A DNA stretch of 64,000 nucleotides from positions 372,001 through 436,000 of the forward strand of contig JAFOLH010000005.1 in NCBI GenBank assembly GCA_017419405.1. The letters are read 5' to 3'. Positions 1 to 10,166 of the stretch are shown in pieces (position 1 is the stretch's first letter; each line of letters begins with the position of its first letter). The notes beneath the pieces are model-generated. The model searched no databases and was not told the origin of the DNA. It was given only the letters and a program-made list of their open reading frames with translations. Both the position numbers and the translations under genes were made by a program. This DNA comes from Renibacterium sp. (GTDB lineage: Bacteria; Actinomycetota; Actinomycetes; Actinomycetales; Micrococcaceae).

Positions 1-960
1 ACCGGCACCGTGCTGCTGCCCCGATCGCCATGGATCGGCCTGGGCGGCAGACCCTTGGTGGTTCAGACTCCGGGCACGCAGGGCCTGGGGGATGCCTGCG
101 CGCCGAGCAAGCAATTGGCGCTCGGCACGGAGTACGAAGGGATCTGGCTTTCCGGACTTCTGGCCCGGGGATATGCCGTCGTGATGCCGGACTACGAGGG
201 GTCGGGAACCGCACTGCCGAATACCTACATGAACCGGACCTCGATGGGCCAGGCGGTGCTGGACGCGGCCCGTGCGGCGATCAATCTGGACCTGCCCGGA
301 ATCGGCAGCACCAGCAGAGTGGCGATTTCCGGCTACTCGCAGGGCGGCGGGGCATCGGCGGCCGCGGCCGAGCTGGCTCCGGCTTACGCCCCGGAGCTGA
401 ACATCGTCGGCGCCTATGCGGGCTCTGTGCCGGCCGATGTGCAGAAGTTCGCCGCCTACAACGACAACGGGCCGTACTTGGCACTCACGCTCTATGCGGT
501 GAACGGGATCGCCGCTTCCGAAGGCATCGACCTGGCACGGTTCTTCAGCACAGCCGGACTGCGCGCGCTGCAACAGGCCGCCGAGGGGTGCGTGCTCCAG
601 GACATCGCCAAATTCGCTTTCCTGAAGAGTTCCAGCCTGACCAAAAGCGGCCAATCGATTTCGCAGTTGATCGCCCAGGAGCCTTTCCTTTCGGCACTGC
701 AAAAACAACGGATCGGAGTCGCGGCCGCACCGAAATTCCCGGTGCTGGTCGGCCAAAGCGTCGGCGACGAGATCGTGCCGGAGCCCCCGGTGACCGAACT
801 CGCCAAAAACTGGTGCGCGATGGGCGCCAACGTGCAGTACAAGCGCACCGTGGTGCCCACCCACGTGGCAGGCTACGCCGCCTTGCTGCCGGATCAGTTC
901 GCGTTCCTGGAGAGCCGGTTCGCCGGGCTGCCGGCGCTCAGCAACTGCCGGGTGATCTGA
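1..960 (+). CDS. Secretory lipase (LIP family), 5' end cut by window
   Basis: The frame is open from the first base, so the N-terminus and any signal peptide lie outside the window; a GTG at base 10 is probably internal. The protein is an alpha/beta hydrolase of the secretory (fungal LIP-like) lipase family, expected to hydrolyse lipid esters outside the cell. Visible are the nucleophile elbow GYSQGG near base 330, a late Asp in VGDEIVP and a late His in VPTHVAGY, the usual order of the Ser-Asp-His triad. A full paralogue lies at 45881-47305 and shares the GY-V-MPD-EG and LAP-YAP motifs, but the two are clearly diverged. A strong hairpin follows the stop. Confidence 0.8.
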   Translation, partial: TGTVLLPRSPWIGLGGRPLVVQTPGTQGLGDACAPSKQLALGTEYEGIWLSGLLARGYAVVMPDYEGSGTALPNTYMNRTSMGQAVLDAARAAINLDLPGIGSTSRVAISGYSQGGGASAAAAELAPAYAPELNIVGAYAGSVPADVQKFAAYNDNGPYLALTLYAVNGIAASEGIDLARFFSTAGLRALQQAAEGCVLQDIAKFAFLKSSSLTKSGQSISQLIAQEPFLSALQKQRIGVAAAPKFPVLVGQSVGDEIVPEPPVTELAKNWCAMGANVQYKRTVVPTHVAGYAALLPDQFAFLESRFAGLPALSNCRVI

Positions 961-982
961 CTCCGGGCGATGCTGCCGAGTC

Positions 983-1019
983 CGGGAGCCGGCAGTTCAT
1001 GGCGAACTGCTGGCTCCCG
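983..1019 (+). terminator. Hairpin terminator after lipase gene
   Basis: Arms 983-998 and 1004-1019 pair over 16 positions with one G-U pair and a 5-nt loop, 22 nt after the lipase stop. There is no clear T-tract, as is common in actinobacteria. Confidence 0.7.
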
Positions 1020-1112
1020 CCGTTCTCCGCCTATTAGGATGGTGCCCAGAGCGGCAGCCGCCCCGTAGTGCGGTGCTCAAGCCGCTGAACCGAAGACCGT
1101 CAAGGAGCCTGT

Positions 1113-2132
<1,020 letters not shown>

Positions 2133-2134
2133 AC

Positions 2135-2554
2135 ATGTCGGACGAATTCCGGACCAACCTGCTCGGCCCGGACGCGACCTTGCTTCCGGAGGAGACCGAG
2201 CTGCTCGCCCGGGTTGCCGCCGGAGACGAGGCCGAGGACCTGGCCGCCGGCTTCCCGGCGTCGTCCTTGCCCTGGGCGATCCTCGCAGACGAAGCTTTTG
2301 CCGAGGGCCGCACCATCGAGTCCTACGCCTACGCCCGGACCGGCTACCACCGCGGCCTCGATGCGTTGCGGCGCAACGGCTGGCGCGGCGTAGGACCGGT
2401 GCCCTGGTCGCACGAGCCGAACCGCGGGTTCCTGCGCGCGCTCTATGCGTTGGGCCGGGCCGCCCGGGCGATCGGCGAAAGCGGAGAGGCCGAGCGGATC
2501 ACGGTTTTCTTGAACGATTCCGATCCGAAGGCGCTGGCCGCACTCGAAGCCTAG
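2135..2554 (+). CDS. DUF3151 family protein
   Basis: A 139-residue soluble, acidic protein of unknown function. The family is restricted to actinobacteria and is regularly found directly after fbaA, as here with a 2-nt gap; that conserved pairing is the main support for the call. The sequence has no signal peptide or membrane segment and shows the family-like stretch around YARTGYHRGLDALRRNGW and the following PW-HEPNRGFLRALYALGRAA. Coupling to central carbon metabolism is inferred only from location. Confidence 0.85.
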   Translation: MSDEFRTNLLGPDATLLPEETELLARVAAGDEAEDLAAGFPASSLPWAILADEAFAEGRTIESYAYARTGYHRGLDALRRNGWRGVGPVPWSHEPNRGFLRALYALGRAARAIGESGEAERITVFLNDSDPKALAALEA

Positions 2555-2567
2555 CTCCAGAGCGTGG

Positions 2568-2647
2568 AAACGACGATGTCCCACTGAGTCAACGAACTCA
2601 GTGGGACATCGTCGTTTCTGCCCACTGGGCCAGCAAACTCAGTGGGC
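2568..2647. terminator. Bidirectional double hairpin between convergent genes
   Basis: The first hairpin has perfect 22-bp arms (2568-2589 and 2596-2617) with a 6-nt loop. The second has arms 2620-2627 and 2640-2647. Both contain the same CCACTG/CAGTGG core, so the second looks like a partial copy. They lie between the stops of DUF3151 (plus) and LtrA (minus) and should terminate both. Confidence 0.85.
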
Positions 2648-2652
2648 AGCAA

Positions 2653-3879
2653 TCAGACCAGGTGTTTGGTCCGCTTCGGCACCGTGTGCACGGTGAGCAA
2701 GACCACCAGCAGCACCAGGATCCCGGCGGTGATTTGCAGCGAGTAAGGCGCGAAGACGCTGAGCGCGATCAACACCGCTGCGCCGGGCATCACGAGATTG
2801 GTGGCCGTGGTGCATTGCGGCCGGACGATCAGCAGCCAGACGAAGAACACGAAGACCGCAACCGGAATGCACAGTGCAGCGGCTGCCGCCGCGGATTCAA
2901 GCGTGGCTTTATGGGTCTCCACGGCCAGCGCCACTTCGATGCCCGCGGACACCGCAGCCGCCGCGCCGAAGACGAAGTAGTGCCCGTAACCCCAGAACAG
3001 CCCGGTGCGCAGATTGGTGATCAACTCGTGCTGCGGCAGCGCGAAGTAGATCCACCACAAGCAGGCGACGATCACGAATCCGGTGCTCGCGACCAGGATC
3101 AGGTTGTCCAGCAGCTCCGGTGCTTTCTGGGCTTCGGCGGCCGCCTCGACGACGGCGTTGGTCGAGGCGAGGACTGATTCGCCGAGCACGATGATGGTGA
3201 ACAGGCCGTAACGTTCGGTGATGTGGTGCCGGTGCCACGGGGTGGTTTTGAACCGTTCGGCGATCACCGGGACGCTGATCTCCAAAACCATGCCGAGCCA
3301 GAACATGCCGAGCTTGAGTTCGTTCGGAATGAGGAACAGGTAGCAGACCCAGTAAACCTGCACCACGGCGATGCCGATCGCGTAGGCGAGTGCGGTTTTC
3401 CGGCCTTCCGGATCGCTGTACGCGGCGCGCAGCCATTGCGCGATCATCGCGATACGCATCAGCACGTAGCCGAGCACGCCGAGCGTGAAATCCGGGTTGT
3501 TCGGATTGGCGATGCCCGGCACGCCTGCCGCGAAGACGAGTGCGCCGGCCATCTGGACCACGGTCAGCACCCGGTAATACCAGTCGTCGGTGCCGTAGGA
3601 ATTGGCGAACCAGGTGAAGTTCATCCAGGCCCACCAGATCGCGATGAAGGACATCGCGAAACCGAGCAGCCCGACGCCGAAGTTCCCGCCTTCCTCAAAG
3701 GTGAACAGGGCCTTGCCGGCAGCAGCGACCGCGACCACGAAGACCAGGTCGAAGAAGAGTTCGAGCGGCGTTGCCGCGCGGTGCGGTTCATGCGGATCGC
3801 GGCGCATCATGCGCGGCAGGATCCGGCTCAGATTGCCGGCGAGGGCAGGTGTGGCGTTCGGCATGGCGTCCCCAATCAT
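2653..3879 (-). CDS. ltrA: Low temperature requirement protein A (LtrA) family membrane protein
   Basis: A polytopic membrane protein of 408 residues whose family was named from a Listeria cold-growth mutant; its molecular function is not established. The family signature near the N-terminus, LELFFDLVFVVAVA, follows a basic stretch (RRDPHEPHRAATP), and about ten hydrophobic segments follow with the RWLRAA-like and ERYGLFTIIVLGES motifs typical of LtrA. Start 3879 has AGGAA upstream; an ATG 15 nt downstream (3864) with GGGGA is equally possible and would give MPNATP. It is convergent with fbaA-DUF3151 and apparently monocistronic. Confidence 0.85.
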   Translation of the reverse strand: MIGDAMPNATPALAGNLSRILPRMMRRDPHEPHRAATPLELFFDLVFVVAVAAAGKALFTFEEGGNFGVGLLGFAMSFIAIWWAWMNFTWFANSYGTDDWYYRVLTVVQMAGALVFAAGVPGIANPNNPDFTLGVLGYVLMRIAMIAQWLRAAYSDPEGRKTALAYAIGIAVVQVYWVCYLFLIPNELKLGMFWLGMVLEISVPVIAERFKTTPWHRHHITERYGLFTIIVLGESVLASTNAVVEAAAEAQKAPELLDNLILVASTGFVIVACLWWIYFALPQHELITNLRTGLFWGYGHYFVFGAAAAVSAGIEVALAVETHKATLESAAAAAALCIPVAVFVFFVWLLIVRPQCTTATNLVMPGAAVLIALSVFAPYSLQITAGILVLLVVLLTVHTVPKRTKHLV

Positions 3880-3997
3880 TCGTTCCTGTGCAGAATAGTA
3901 GCGGTTCGGCCTGGGATCGGTGACTTGCCGCCGCAGCGGATGCGCACGGCAACGGCGGGCGCCCCCGGAGCTGGGAGCGACCTGCTGTGCGGGCGGC

Positions 3998-4378
3998 TCA
4001 GCCTTTGGTGGCGTTGGCGACCTGATCGGCCTTGAAACCGCCCAAGAACAAGATCCCCAACGGCACCACCCAGCAGAAAACGCCCACCATCACCAGGATG
4101 AGCGCACCGCCGGCCAGGCCGTTGGTGAGGAAGCCTGCGGCGGCCAACAGCAGGCCGCCGGCCAACGCCGCCCAGCTGCCGACTTTCAGGAAGGGCAGGG
4201 CGGCGAGATGCCCGGCATTCCAAGCCGCCGCGGATTTGCTGGTCGCCGGAGTGCGGAAGCCAAGCAGGACGTCGGACGGCCAGCGGCCGCTTTCGATCCG
4301 GCGCACCATGAACCGGCAGAAGGCGGCGATTGCGATGAGCAAGAGGCCGAAAACGACGCCGCTGATGATTGTCCCCAT
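3998..4378 (-). CDS. SdpI family small membrane protein
   Basis: About 126 residues with three or four hydrophobic helices. The motif GFRTPATSKSAAAWNAGH matches the SdpI/YhfL C-terminal domain; in Bacillus, SdpI confers immunity to the SdpC toxin, but most homologues have no assigned partner and no sdpC is visible here. I use the ATG at 4378 (MGTIISGVVF) because it starts directly before the first helix; an upstream start at 4444 would add an Ala-rich tail with no clear ribosome site. It stands alone, divergent from purA. Confidence 0.7.
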   Translation of the reverse strand: MGTIISGVVFGLLLIAIAAFCRFMVRRIESGRWPSDVLLGFRTPATSKSAAAWNAGHLAALPFLKVGSWAALAGGLLLAAAGFLTNGLAGGALILVMVGVFCWVVPLGILFLGGFKADQVANATKG

Positions 4379-4479
4379 GCTTCGAGTTTGCCATGCCGGA
4401 ACGGCCGAAAATGCCGCCCATGCCGCACCGGCCCGGGCCGCCACGTGGAACTGGGAATGCGGTTCCGCTAAACTTGGTG

Positions 4480-4504
4480 AGTAAGAGCCCCGGAAACTCT
4501 TACT
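4480..4504 (+). other. Small hairpin in the purA upstream region
   Basis: Perfect 8-bp arms AGTAAGAG and CTCTTACT with a 9-nt loop. Further on, CGGTTTC (4590-4596) can pair with GAAACCG (4607-4613), which can instead form a GAAACC/GGTTTC palindrome at 4607-4618, so mutually exclusive structures are possible before purA. The 273 nt between the SdpI-like gene and purA hold nothing else I recognise. Confidence 0.4.
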
Positions 4505-4651
4505 TCTGTGTTTTGCCTGTCAATATGGCACGGTCCGGCACAGGGAAGAGCGCAGGGGCATTTTCGTGTGCGGGCATTGCAGGATCAATCGGTTTCTGGC
4601 TTTGGCGAAACCGGTTTCCGGTGGTGTACGCAATGAATGGGGGAGGTTCCC

Positions 4652-5938
4652 ATGCCAGCAATCGTGATCGTCGGAGCCCAATGGGGCGACGAAGGCAAAG
4701 GCAAGGCGACGGATCTATTGGGTGGCCGCGTCGACTACGTGGTCAAACCCAACGGCGGAAACAACGCGGGGCACACCGTGGTGGTCAACGGCGAGAAGTA
4801 CGAGCTCAAGCTCCTTCCGGCCGGAATCCTGAGCCCCAATGCGATTCCGATCATCGGCAACGGCTGCGTGGTGAACCTGGAAGCGCTTTTCGATGAGATC
4901 GATGCGCTGGATGCGCGCGGCGCGGATACTTCCAAGCTCCGAGTGTCCGCCAATGCCCATTTGGTGGCCCCTTACCACCAAGTCTTGGACAAAGTCACCG
5001 AGCGTTTCCTCGGCAAACGGGCTATCGGCACTACCGGCCGCGGCATCGGCCCGGCGTATATGGACAAGGTGGCCCGCCTCGGCATCCGGGTCCAGGACGT
5101 TTTCGACGAGTCGATCCTGCGGCAGAAAGTCGAAGGATCGCTGGCGCAGAAAAATGAGCTGTTGGTCAAGGTGTACAACCGCCGGGCGATCGACGTCGAG
5201 GAGATCGTCGAGTACTTCCTCGGTTTCGCCGAACGGCTTCGTCCCCTGGTGATCGACTCCACCCTGGAGCTGAACTCCGCGCTCGACGATGGAAAAGTGG
5301 TCTTGATGGAGGGCGGGCAGGCGACCTACCTCGACGTCGACCACGGCACCTATCCGTTTGTGACCTCGTCGAACCCGACGGCCGGTGGGGCTTCGGTCGG
5401 ATCCGGGATCGGTCCGACCCGGATCACCCGCGTGGTCGGCATCATCAAGGCGTACACGACTCGGGTCGGTGCGGGTCCGTTCCCGACCGAGTTGTTCGAC
5501 GAGATGGGCGAATACCTGCAGAAAACCGGCGGCGAGTTCGGTGTGAACACCGGACGTCCGCGGCGTTGCGGCTGGTACGACGCGGTGCTGGCCCGGCACG
5601 CTTCGCGGATCAACGGCTTCACTGATTACTTCCTGACCAAGCTGGACGTACTGACCGGGATCGAAAGAATTCCGGTGTGCGTGGCCTACGATGTGGACGG
5701 CGTGCGGCACGACGAGATGCCGATGACGCAAACCGAGTTCCATCACGCCAAGCCGATTTTCGAGTATTTCGACGGTTGGACCGAGGACATTTCCGAAGCG
5801 AAGTCTTTGGACGATTTGCCGGAGAACGCGCGCAACTACGTCCTGGAATTGGAAAAGATGTCCGGGACCCGTTTTTCGGCGATCGGCGTCGGCCCGGACC
5901 GAGACCAGACGATCGTCGTGCACGACTTGATCGACTGA
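4652..5938 (+). CDS. purA: Adenylosuccinate synthetase
   Basis: Catalyses the GTP-dependent joining of IMP and aspartate, the first committed step to AMP. The 428-residue protein shows the P-loop-like GDEGKGK at residues 12-18, NNAGHTV with the catalytic His near 41, the IMP-binding GTTGRGIGP, and the C-terminal GTP-binding region around [11 protein letters not shown]. The start was chosen at 4652 because GGGGGAGG lies 6 nt upstream and [10 protein letters not shown] is the usual N-terminus; an earlier in-frame ATG at 4637 is less likely. It is monocistronic here, away from the purSQL cluster at 13-16 kb. Confidence 0.97.
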   Translation: MPAIVIVGAQWGDEGKGKATDLLGGRVDYVVKPNGGNNAGHTVVVNGEKYELKLLPAGILSPNAIPIIGNGCVVNLEALFDEIDALDARGADTSKLRVSANAHLVAPYHQVLDKVTERFLGKRAIGTTGRGIGPAYMDKVARLGIRVQDVFDESILRQKVEGSLAQKNELLVKVYNRRAIDVEEIVEYFLGFAERLRPLVIDSTLELNSALDDGKVVLMEGGQATYLDVDHGTYPFVTSSNPTAGGASVGSGIGPTRITRVVGIIKAYTTRVGAGPFPTELFDEMGEYLQKTGGEFGVNTGRPRRCGWYDAVLARHASRINGFTDYFLTKLDVLTGIERIPVCVAYDVDGVRHDEMPMTQTEFHHAKPIFEYFDGWTEDISEAKSLDDLPENARNYVLELEKMSGTRFSAIGVGPDRDQTIVVHDLID

Positions 5939-6052
5939 TCAGTTCGCCAAGGGTTCACGTAACTCAGCTTTCCGTCCCAGTCACGCCGGTTATGCTGGCT
6001 GAACACAGCAAGGGGGCCCGGCGGGTCCCGCAAAGAGGAAGCGAGCGCTTGG

Positions 6053-6859
6053 ATGAAAGTCAGCGTGGGTCAGTTCAGCCCGACCGGGGACGTTGCTGAA
6101 AACATCGAGACCATGCGTCGTCTTGCCGCTGCGGCGGCTCGGGAAGGCAGCGGGCTCATCCTGTTTCCGGAAGAAGCCATGTTCACGGTGGGCAAGGTCG
6201 ACGGGGATTTCCGGGCGGCGGTGGATGCCGGCTGGAGCATTTTCGTCCAGCGGCTGACGCTGGCCGCGGCGGAGTTCCGCATCGCGATCATCGCAGGCGG
6301 GTATGAATCGAGCGGTGAAGACCGTCCGTACAACACCTTGGTGGCGATCGGTGCCGATGGTGCAATCCTCGGGACCTATCGGAAGCTCCACCTTTACGAT
6401 GCGTTCTCCTATCAGGAGTCCAAGCGGATCATGCCCGGCGACGACGGGTTGACCGTGGTGCGGGTCGGCGAGCTGAACATCGGGATGATGACTTGCTACG
6501 ACTTGCGTTTCCCGGAGCTTGCCCGTGCCCTCACCGAGCAGGACGTCGATTTGATCTGCGTTCCGGCGGCTTGGTTCAAGGGCGAGCACAAGATCGACCA
6601 CTGGGAGACCTTGCTCAAGGCCCGCGCGATCGAAAACACCTGTTGGGTTGCTGCGGCGGGCTCGATGAGCTCGCACTGCATCGGGCATTCGGTGATCTTG
6701 GATCCGATGGGAGTCCCGGCGGCTTTCCTGGACGAGGAACCGGAGAGCATCGCGAGTGCAGATGTGACGGTCAAGCGGATCGAAGAGGTCCGCGAGTTCC
6801 TGCCGGTCCTGAAGAACCGGCGGATCAAATCGGTGCGGGAGATCGTCCCGGCGCACTGA
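6053..6859 (+). CDS. Carbon-nitrogen hydrolase (nitrilase superfamily)
   Basis: A 268-residue cytosolic C-N hydrolase. The Glu-Lys-Cys triad is present at E40 (LFPEEAM), K111 (YRKLHLYD) and C148 (TCYDLRFPE), followed by the usual RAIENTCWV. The length and the LHLYD and CYDLRFPEL motifs place it near the Nit/omega-amidase branch (deaminated-glutathione or 2-oxo-acid amides), but the substrate cannot be read from sequence. The ribosome site is poor: GAGGA lies about 13 nt before the ATG. A TATGCT box at 5991-5996 may be its -10. It is separated from purA by 114 nt. Confidence 0.85.
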   Translation: MKVSVGQFSPTGDVAENIETMRRLAAAAAREGSGLILFPEEAMFTVGKVDGDFRAAVDAGWSIFVQRLTLAAAEFRIAIIAGGYESSGEDRPYNTLVAIGADGAILGTYRKLHLYDAFSYQESKRIMPGDDGLTVVRVGELNIGMMTCYDLRFPELARALTEQDVDLICVPAAWFKGEHKIDHWETLLKARAIENTCWVAAAGSMSSHCIGHSVILDPMGVPAAFLDEEPESIASADVTVKRIEEVREFLPVLKNRRIKSVREIVPAH

Positions 6860-6899
6860 GCGTGATCAGCTCAGTCGCCGTGCCCGGCAGAATTTGCGC

Positions 6900-8663
6900 T
6901 CATCGCGCGTCTCCGGTCTTGCGCTTCCTGGTAAGCACGACGCAGCCCAGACCTGTAACCAGGAGCAAAGCTGCTGCGACGAAAAGGTTCTGCCCATTTG
7001 CCAGCCCGGTTTCGGCCAGTTCTTCGGTAGCGGAGGCCGGGACCACGACGGCGGGCGAAGCCTGCACGCAGACTGTTTCGCTCGGTTCACCGAAGTCGCT
7101 TTGCCAAGCCTCCAGTTCTTCCGAAGCATCGAAGGAAGCCACGACGGTGTAGCAGCCGGGGTCAAGCAGTGGTCCGAACTCGGCGGTAGCCCCATCGACC
7201 GCAGGCACGGTCTTGGTTTGGAACAGCGGGCTCTGCTCCGGGATGACCGAAGTCTGCGCCGGGAGCTGGGGCAGCGGCCCGTACATGCGCAGGGTCAGCG
7301 GTACCGGGTTGCGCCCGGCAGCCGGCGGCAATCCGCTGACGCTGACCCGGTCGGTCACCGTGCTGCCCGGGGTCACCTCGTGGCTGGAGAGCTCAGTCGA
7401 CAGTGTGGGCGACCAGGTCAGCAGCGAGGTCTCAGAAGCTTTGCCGAAGACCGATTGCCACGGCTTGACGAAATCCCTGGCGCTTTCCGGTACCGCGCTG
7501 GCGGGATCGATCCGTTCAGTCCATACGTAGTAACCGGGTTCGGACACCGGGATCGACGCGGTCCGGTATTCCCCGGGACCGCTGACCAGACTGCGTACCG
7601 AACCCGCTTCCGGGGCGCCGTCCGGGATCTCGGCCGATTCCGAGGGCCGCTCCGGAAACGGACCCCACAGGGTGGAAACCACCTCCAGGCGGACCGGATC
7701 CCCGTTCATCGGGTCGGTCAGCCACCCGGTGCCGTCGGCGGCCGACACCGTCAGGTTGTCGTAAAGCGCGCCGGGCGCCGTGATCCGGGATTCTGAAGTC
7801 TGTGTGGCGACGAGCGGCTGGAAAGCCTGCTCCGCGGCCAAACGTGCGACCGCTTCGAGCTTGATGGTCACTCCGGTGGTAATCAGGCGCTGCGCTTTCG
7901 GCGAATTCGGAACCAGCCAGTTGATCGCGGCCGTCGGCGCGGCGGCCACTTCCGCACTGAGGCTTCCGACGCCGAATGCCAGACGTTGCAGGGGCAGTAC
8001 CTCCGGGCCGCTGCCGGTGACCCATGAGTACTCGGATCCAGCGGCAGCGAACTGAAGCGAGCCACCGGCCCGGGCTTGCATGCCCAAGCCGGGGACTTGG
8101 GTCCCCGCCGGAGTCAGCAGACTCGCCCGAGCTTCGCTTGCGGCCCGCAGGTCCAGTTCGATCCGGTACGGTCCGGCGTAGGCCAAGGACTGCTCGGTCA
8201 ACGACCGGCCGAGCGCAACCGCCGATTCCGGCAGGTCTGCTTTGCGGATGATTTCCTGCATGCCGGAGCTGCCCTATTCGCGGCCGGGCGAACTGAGCGC
8301 CCAGACGGAAAGCTGCACCGCCGCCGCGGTTTCATTGTCGTTGCTCGGTCCCCAGCGCAGCAGCAGGTAGGACAGTGCACCGTTTTGCTGCTCCGAAAGC
8401 GCGCTTCCGTCACTGCGCACGAAACCACCCGGCGAGCTCTCCCGGTAACCTCCGGAATAGCCGGGACCGAGCAGCTCGTAATCCGAGCAGTAGGCGATCA
8501 CGCCGTCGTCGTTCACTTGTTGCCCGACGAAGAGATTCGCCGAACCCAGGCCGGCGGCCAGGCGCCAGCCCGGGGCGACGGCTTGGACCGGCGCGATGGC
8601 CCAAGCCAGCAGCAATCCTGCCAGGGCAATCGCGGTGACGGTCGAACTCAAAAGTCGTTTCAC
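6900..8663 (-). pseudogene. Thioester-domain, LAxTG-anchored surface adhesin, interrupted by one in-frame TAG
   Basis: Read as one frame from GTG 8663 (GAAAGGA upstream) to TGA 6900, this is about 587 residues with a single amber codon at 8274-8276 (codon 130). The first part has a signal peptide (VKRLLSSTVTAIALAGLLLA) and a TQxA-type thioester domain: Cys59 in AYCSDYE and Gln117 in AAVQLSVWAL are the expected cross-link pair. After the TAG the same frame continues with stalk-like beta domains and ends in LAETG, a hydrophobic helix and RKRKTGDAR, a class-E-type sortase signal. A second segment could initiate at ATG 8261 but would lack an export signal. A Tyr or Gln codon probably mutated to TAG; sequencing error or suppression cannot be excluded. 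Confidence 0.85.
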
Positions 8664-8830
8664 GGGGTTCCTTTCAATCAGTGGCTTCACTCGGGTGTGC
8701 ACCCACTGTGCCAAGCGGGAAACCCGTGATCGGCGAAAATCCGTGACGGATGAAGCAATGTGTGGAAAGCAGCCGAAACCTGTGATTGTGGGGGAGTAGT
8801 GGGTTGCGCCGGCCGGCGTATGCTGATCGG

Positions 8831-9250
8831 ATGAGCCATCACAATGACCCTGAAACCATTCGTCGACTGCTCACCGGAAAGGGCCGCTGGGCCGTCGTCG
8901 GGCTGTCCACGAACACCGCCCGTCCGGCCCATTCGGTGGCGCGCTTCCTGCAGCAGGACCTCGGCGTGGAGATCATCCCGGTGAACCGCAAAGGAGAACC
9001 AGTGCACGGGGCTGCCGGATTCCGGACGCTCGAGGAGGTCCCCGGGGAGCTCGACGTGGTCGATTGCTTCGTCAATTCGGAGCGGGTCGGCGAGGTGGTC
9101 GATCAAGCGATCGCGGTTGGCGCCAAGGCAGTCTGGCTGCAGTTGGGCGTCATCGACGAAGCCGCCGCAGCCCGCGCCGCGGAGGCCGGGCTGGACGTGG
9201 TGATGGACACGTGCCCGGCAATTGAAGCGCCACGACTGGGAATCGTCTGA
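8831..9250 (+). CDS. CoA-binding protein (YccU-like Rossmann fold)
   Basis: A 139-residue single-domain protein of the CoA_binding_2 family. The Rossmann start RWAVVGLS, then IIPVNRKGEPVHG and the late AGLDVVMDTCPAIE are typical of YccU/YneT proteins; their biochemical role is unknown. I chose ATG 8831 (MSHHNDPETI) because homologues start there. No good Shine-Dalgarno sequence precedes it, and a TATGCT box ends 6 nt upstream (8819-8824), so a leaderless mRNA is possible but unproven. Confidence 0.8.
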   Translation: MSHHNDPETIRRLLTGKGRWAVVGLSTNTARPAHSVARFLQQDLGVEIIPVNRKGEPVHGAAGFRTLEEVPGELDVVDCFVNSERVGEVVDQAIAVGAKAVWLQLGVIDEAAAARAAEAGLDVVMDTCPAIEAPRLGIV

Positions 9251-9324
9251 ACTGTCCGCACTGACTGCTAATCTGCTGGAGTAGGGGGAATCTACACGTC
9301 AGATCACTCATCCGAGGTCGCCCA

Positions 9325-10164
9325 GTGCCACGTCATCTCTCATTCCGCACCCTGAAGCTGAAGTGGCTGTGGGCGCTTGTCGCTTTGCTGCTCGTGGTGG
9401 CATTGGCCTCCGGTGGAATTTGGGTCGCGCGGGCGCTCAGCGACGAGACCCCGGCGGCATCGGCGCCGGATGCCGCACCTGCCACCGCGGCGCCCCCGGT
9501 GCCGTCGGCAAGCCCGACGGCGAGTGCGCTGCCGACGAAGCCTGCGATCGCTCCGGATTTCAGTCTGCCGCCGATCGAAGACGGCATGGTCCCGGTACTG
9601 ACCAAAATTCCGACCGCGCAAAAGGTAGTCTTCCTGACCATCGACGACGGTGGGGCGAAGTTGCCCGAGGACGTCGCGCTGCTCCGGGCGAACAAGATCA
9701 AGGCGTCTTTGTTCTTGGCAAAAATGTTCATCGCCAACGATCCGGATTACTTCAAACAATTCCTGACCGATGGCAGCAAGATCGAAAACCACACGATGTC
9801 GCATCAACTCAATTTCATCAAGCTCGGCTATCAAGAGCAGAAGAACGAGATTTGCAAGATGGCGGACTTCGAAGAGCAGACCTACGGCCGGCGACCGGTG
9901 TTTTTCCGGCCGCCCGGCGGGCCTTACACCAATGCCATCCGCAAAGCCGCGGCAGAGTGCGGGATGAAGGCCATCGTCACCTGGGAGGCCAAGGCGAATG
10001 CCGGGCGAGTGGACTACCAGGTAGGCCAGGCATTACGGCCCGGAGACATCGTGTTGATGCATTTCCGGCCGGAATTCGCCCAGGACTTCCAGGCTTTCCT
10101 GGACGCGAAGAATGCGGCCGGACTCGAAGTGGTGTTGCTCGAAGATTTCCTGAAAGTGCCCTGA
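9325..10164 (+). CDS. Membrane-anchored polysaccharide deacetylase (NodB domain)
   Basis: A 279-residue type II membrane protein: basic start, one helix (about residues 14-36), an Ala/Pro/Ser linker to about residue 80, then a NodB-homology carbohydrate esterase 4 domain outside the cell. Motifs are TIDDGG (catalytic and metal Asp), HTMSH (metal His), RPPGG and LMHF. Such enzymes remove N-acetyl groups from peptidoglycan or other glycans and can raise lysozyme resistance; the substrate here is not determinable. Start is GTG 9325 with GAGG upstream. The next gene begins 2 nt after its stop. Confidence 0.85.
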   Translation: MPRHLSFRTLKLKWLWALVALLLVVALASGGIWVARALSDETPAASAPDAAPATAAPPVPSASPTASALPTKPAIAPDFSLPPIEDGMVPVLTKIPTAQKVVFLTIDDGGAKLPEDVALLRANKIKASLFLAKMFIANDPDYFKQFLTDGSKIENHTMSHQLNFIKLGYQEQKNEICKMADFEEQTYGRRPVFFRPPGGPYTNAIRKAAAECGMKAIVTWEAKANAGRVDYQVGQALRPGDIVLMHFRPEFAQDFQAFLDAKNAAGLEVVLLEDFLKVP

Positions 10165-10166
10165 CG

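Noticed and set aside
4715..5923. Long open frame opposite purA
   Set aside because: Shadow of purA with no recognisable motif.
8804..8831. Complete promoter for a leaderless CoA-binding gene mRNA
   Set aside because: TATGCT fits, but no -35 with 16-18 nt spacing was found, so it is mentioned only as a possibility.
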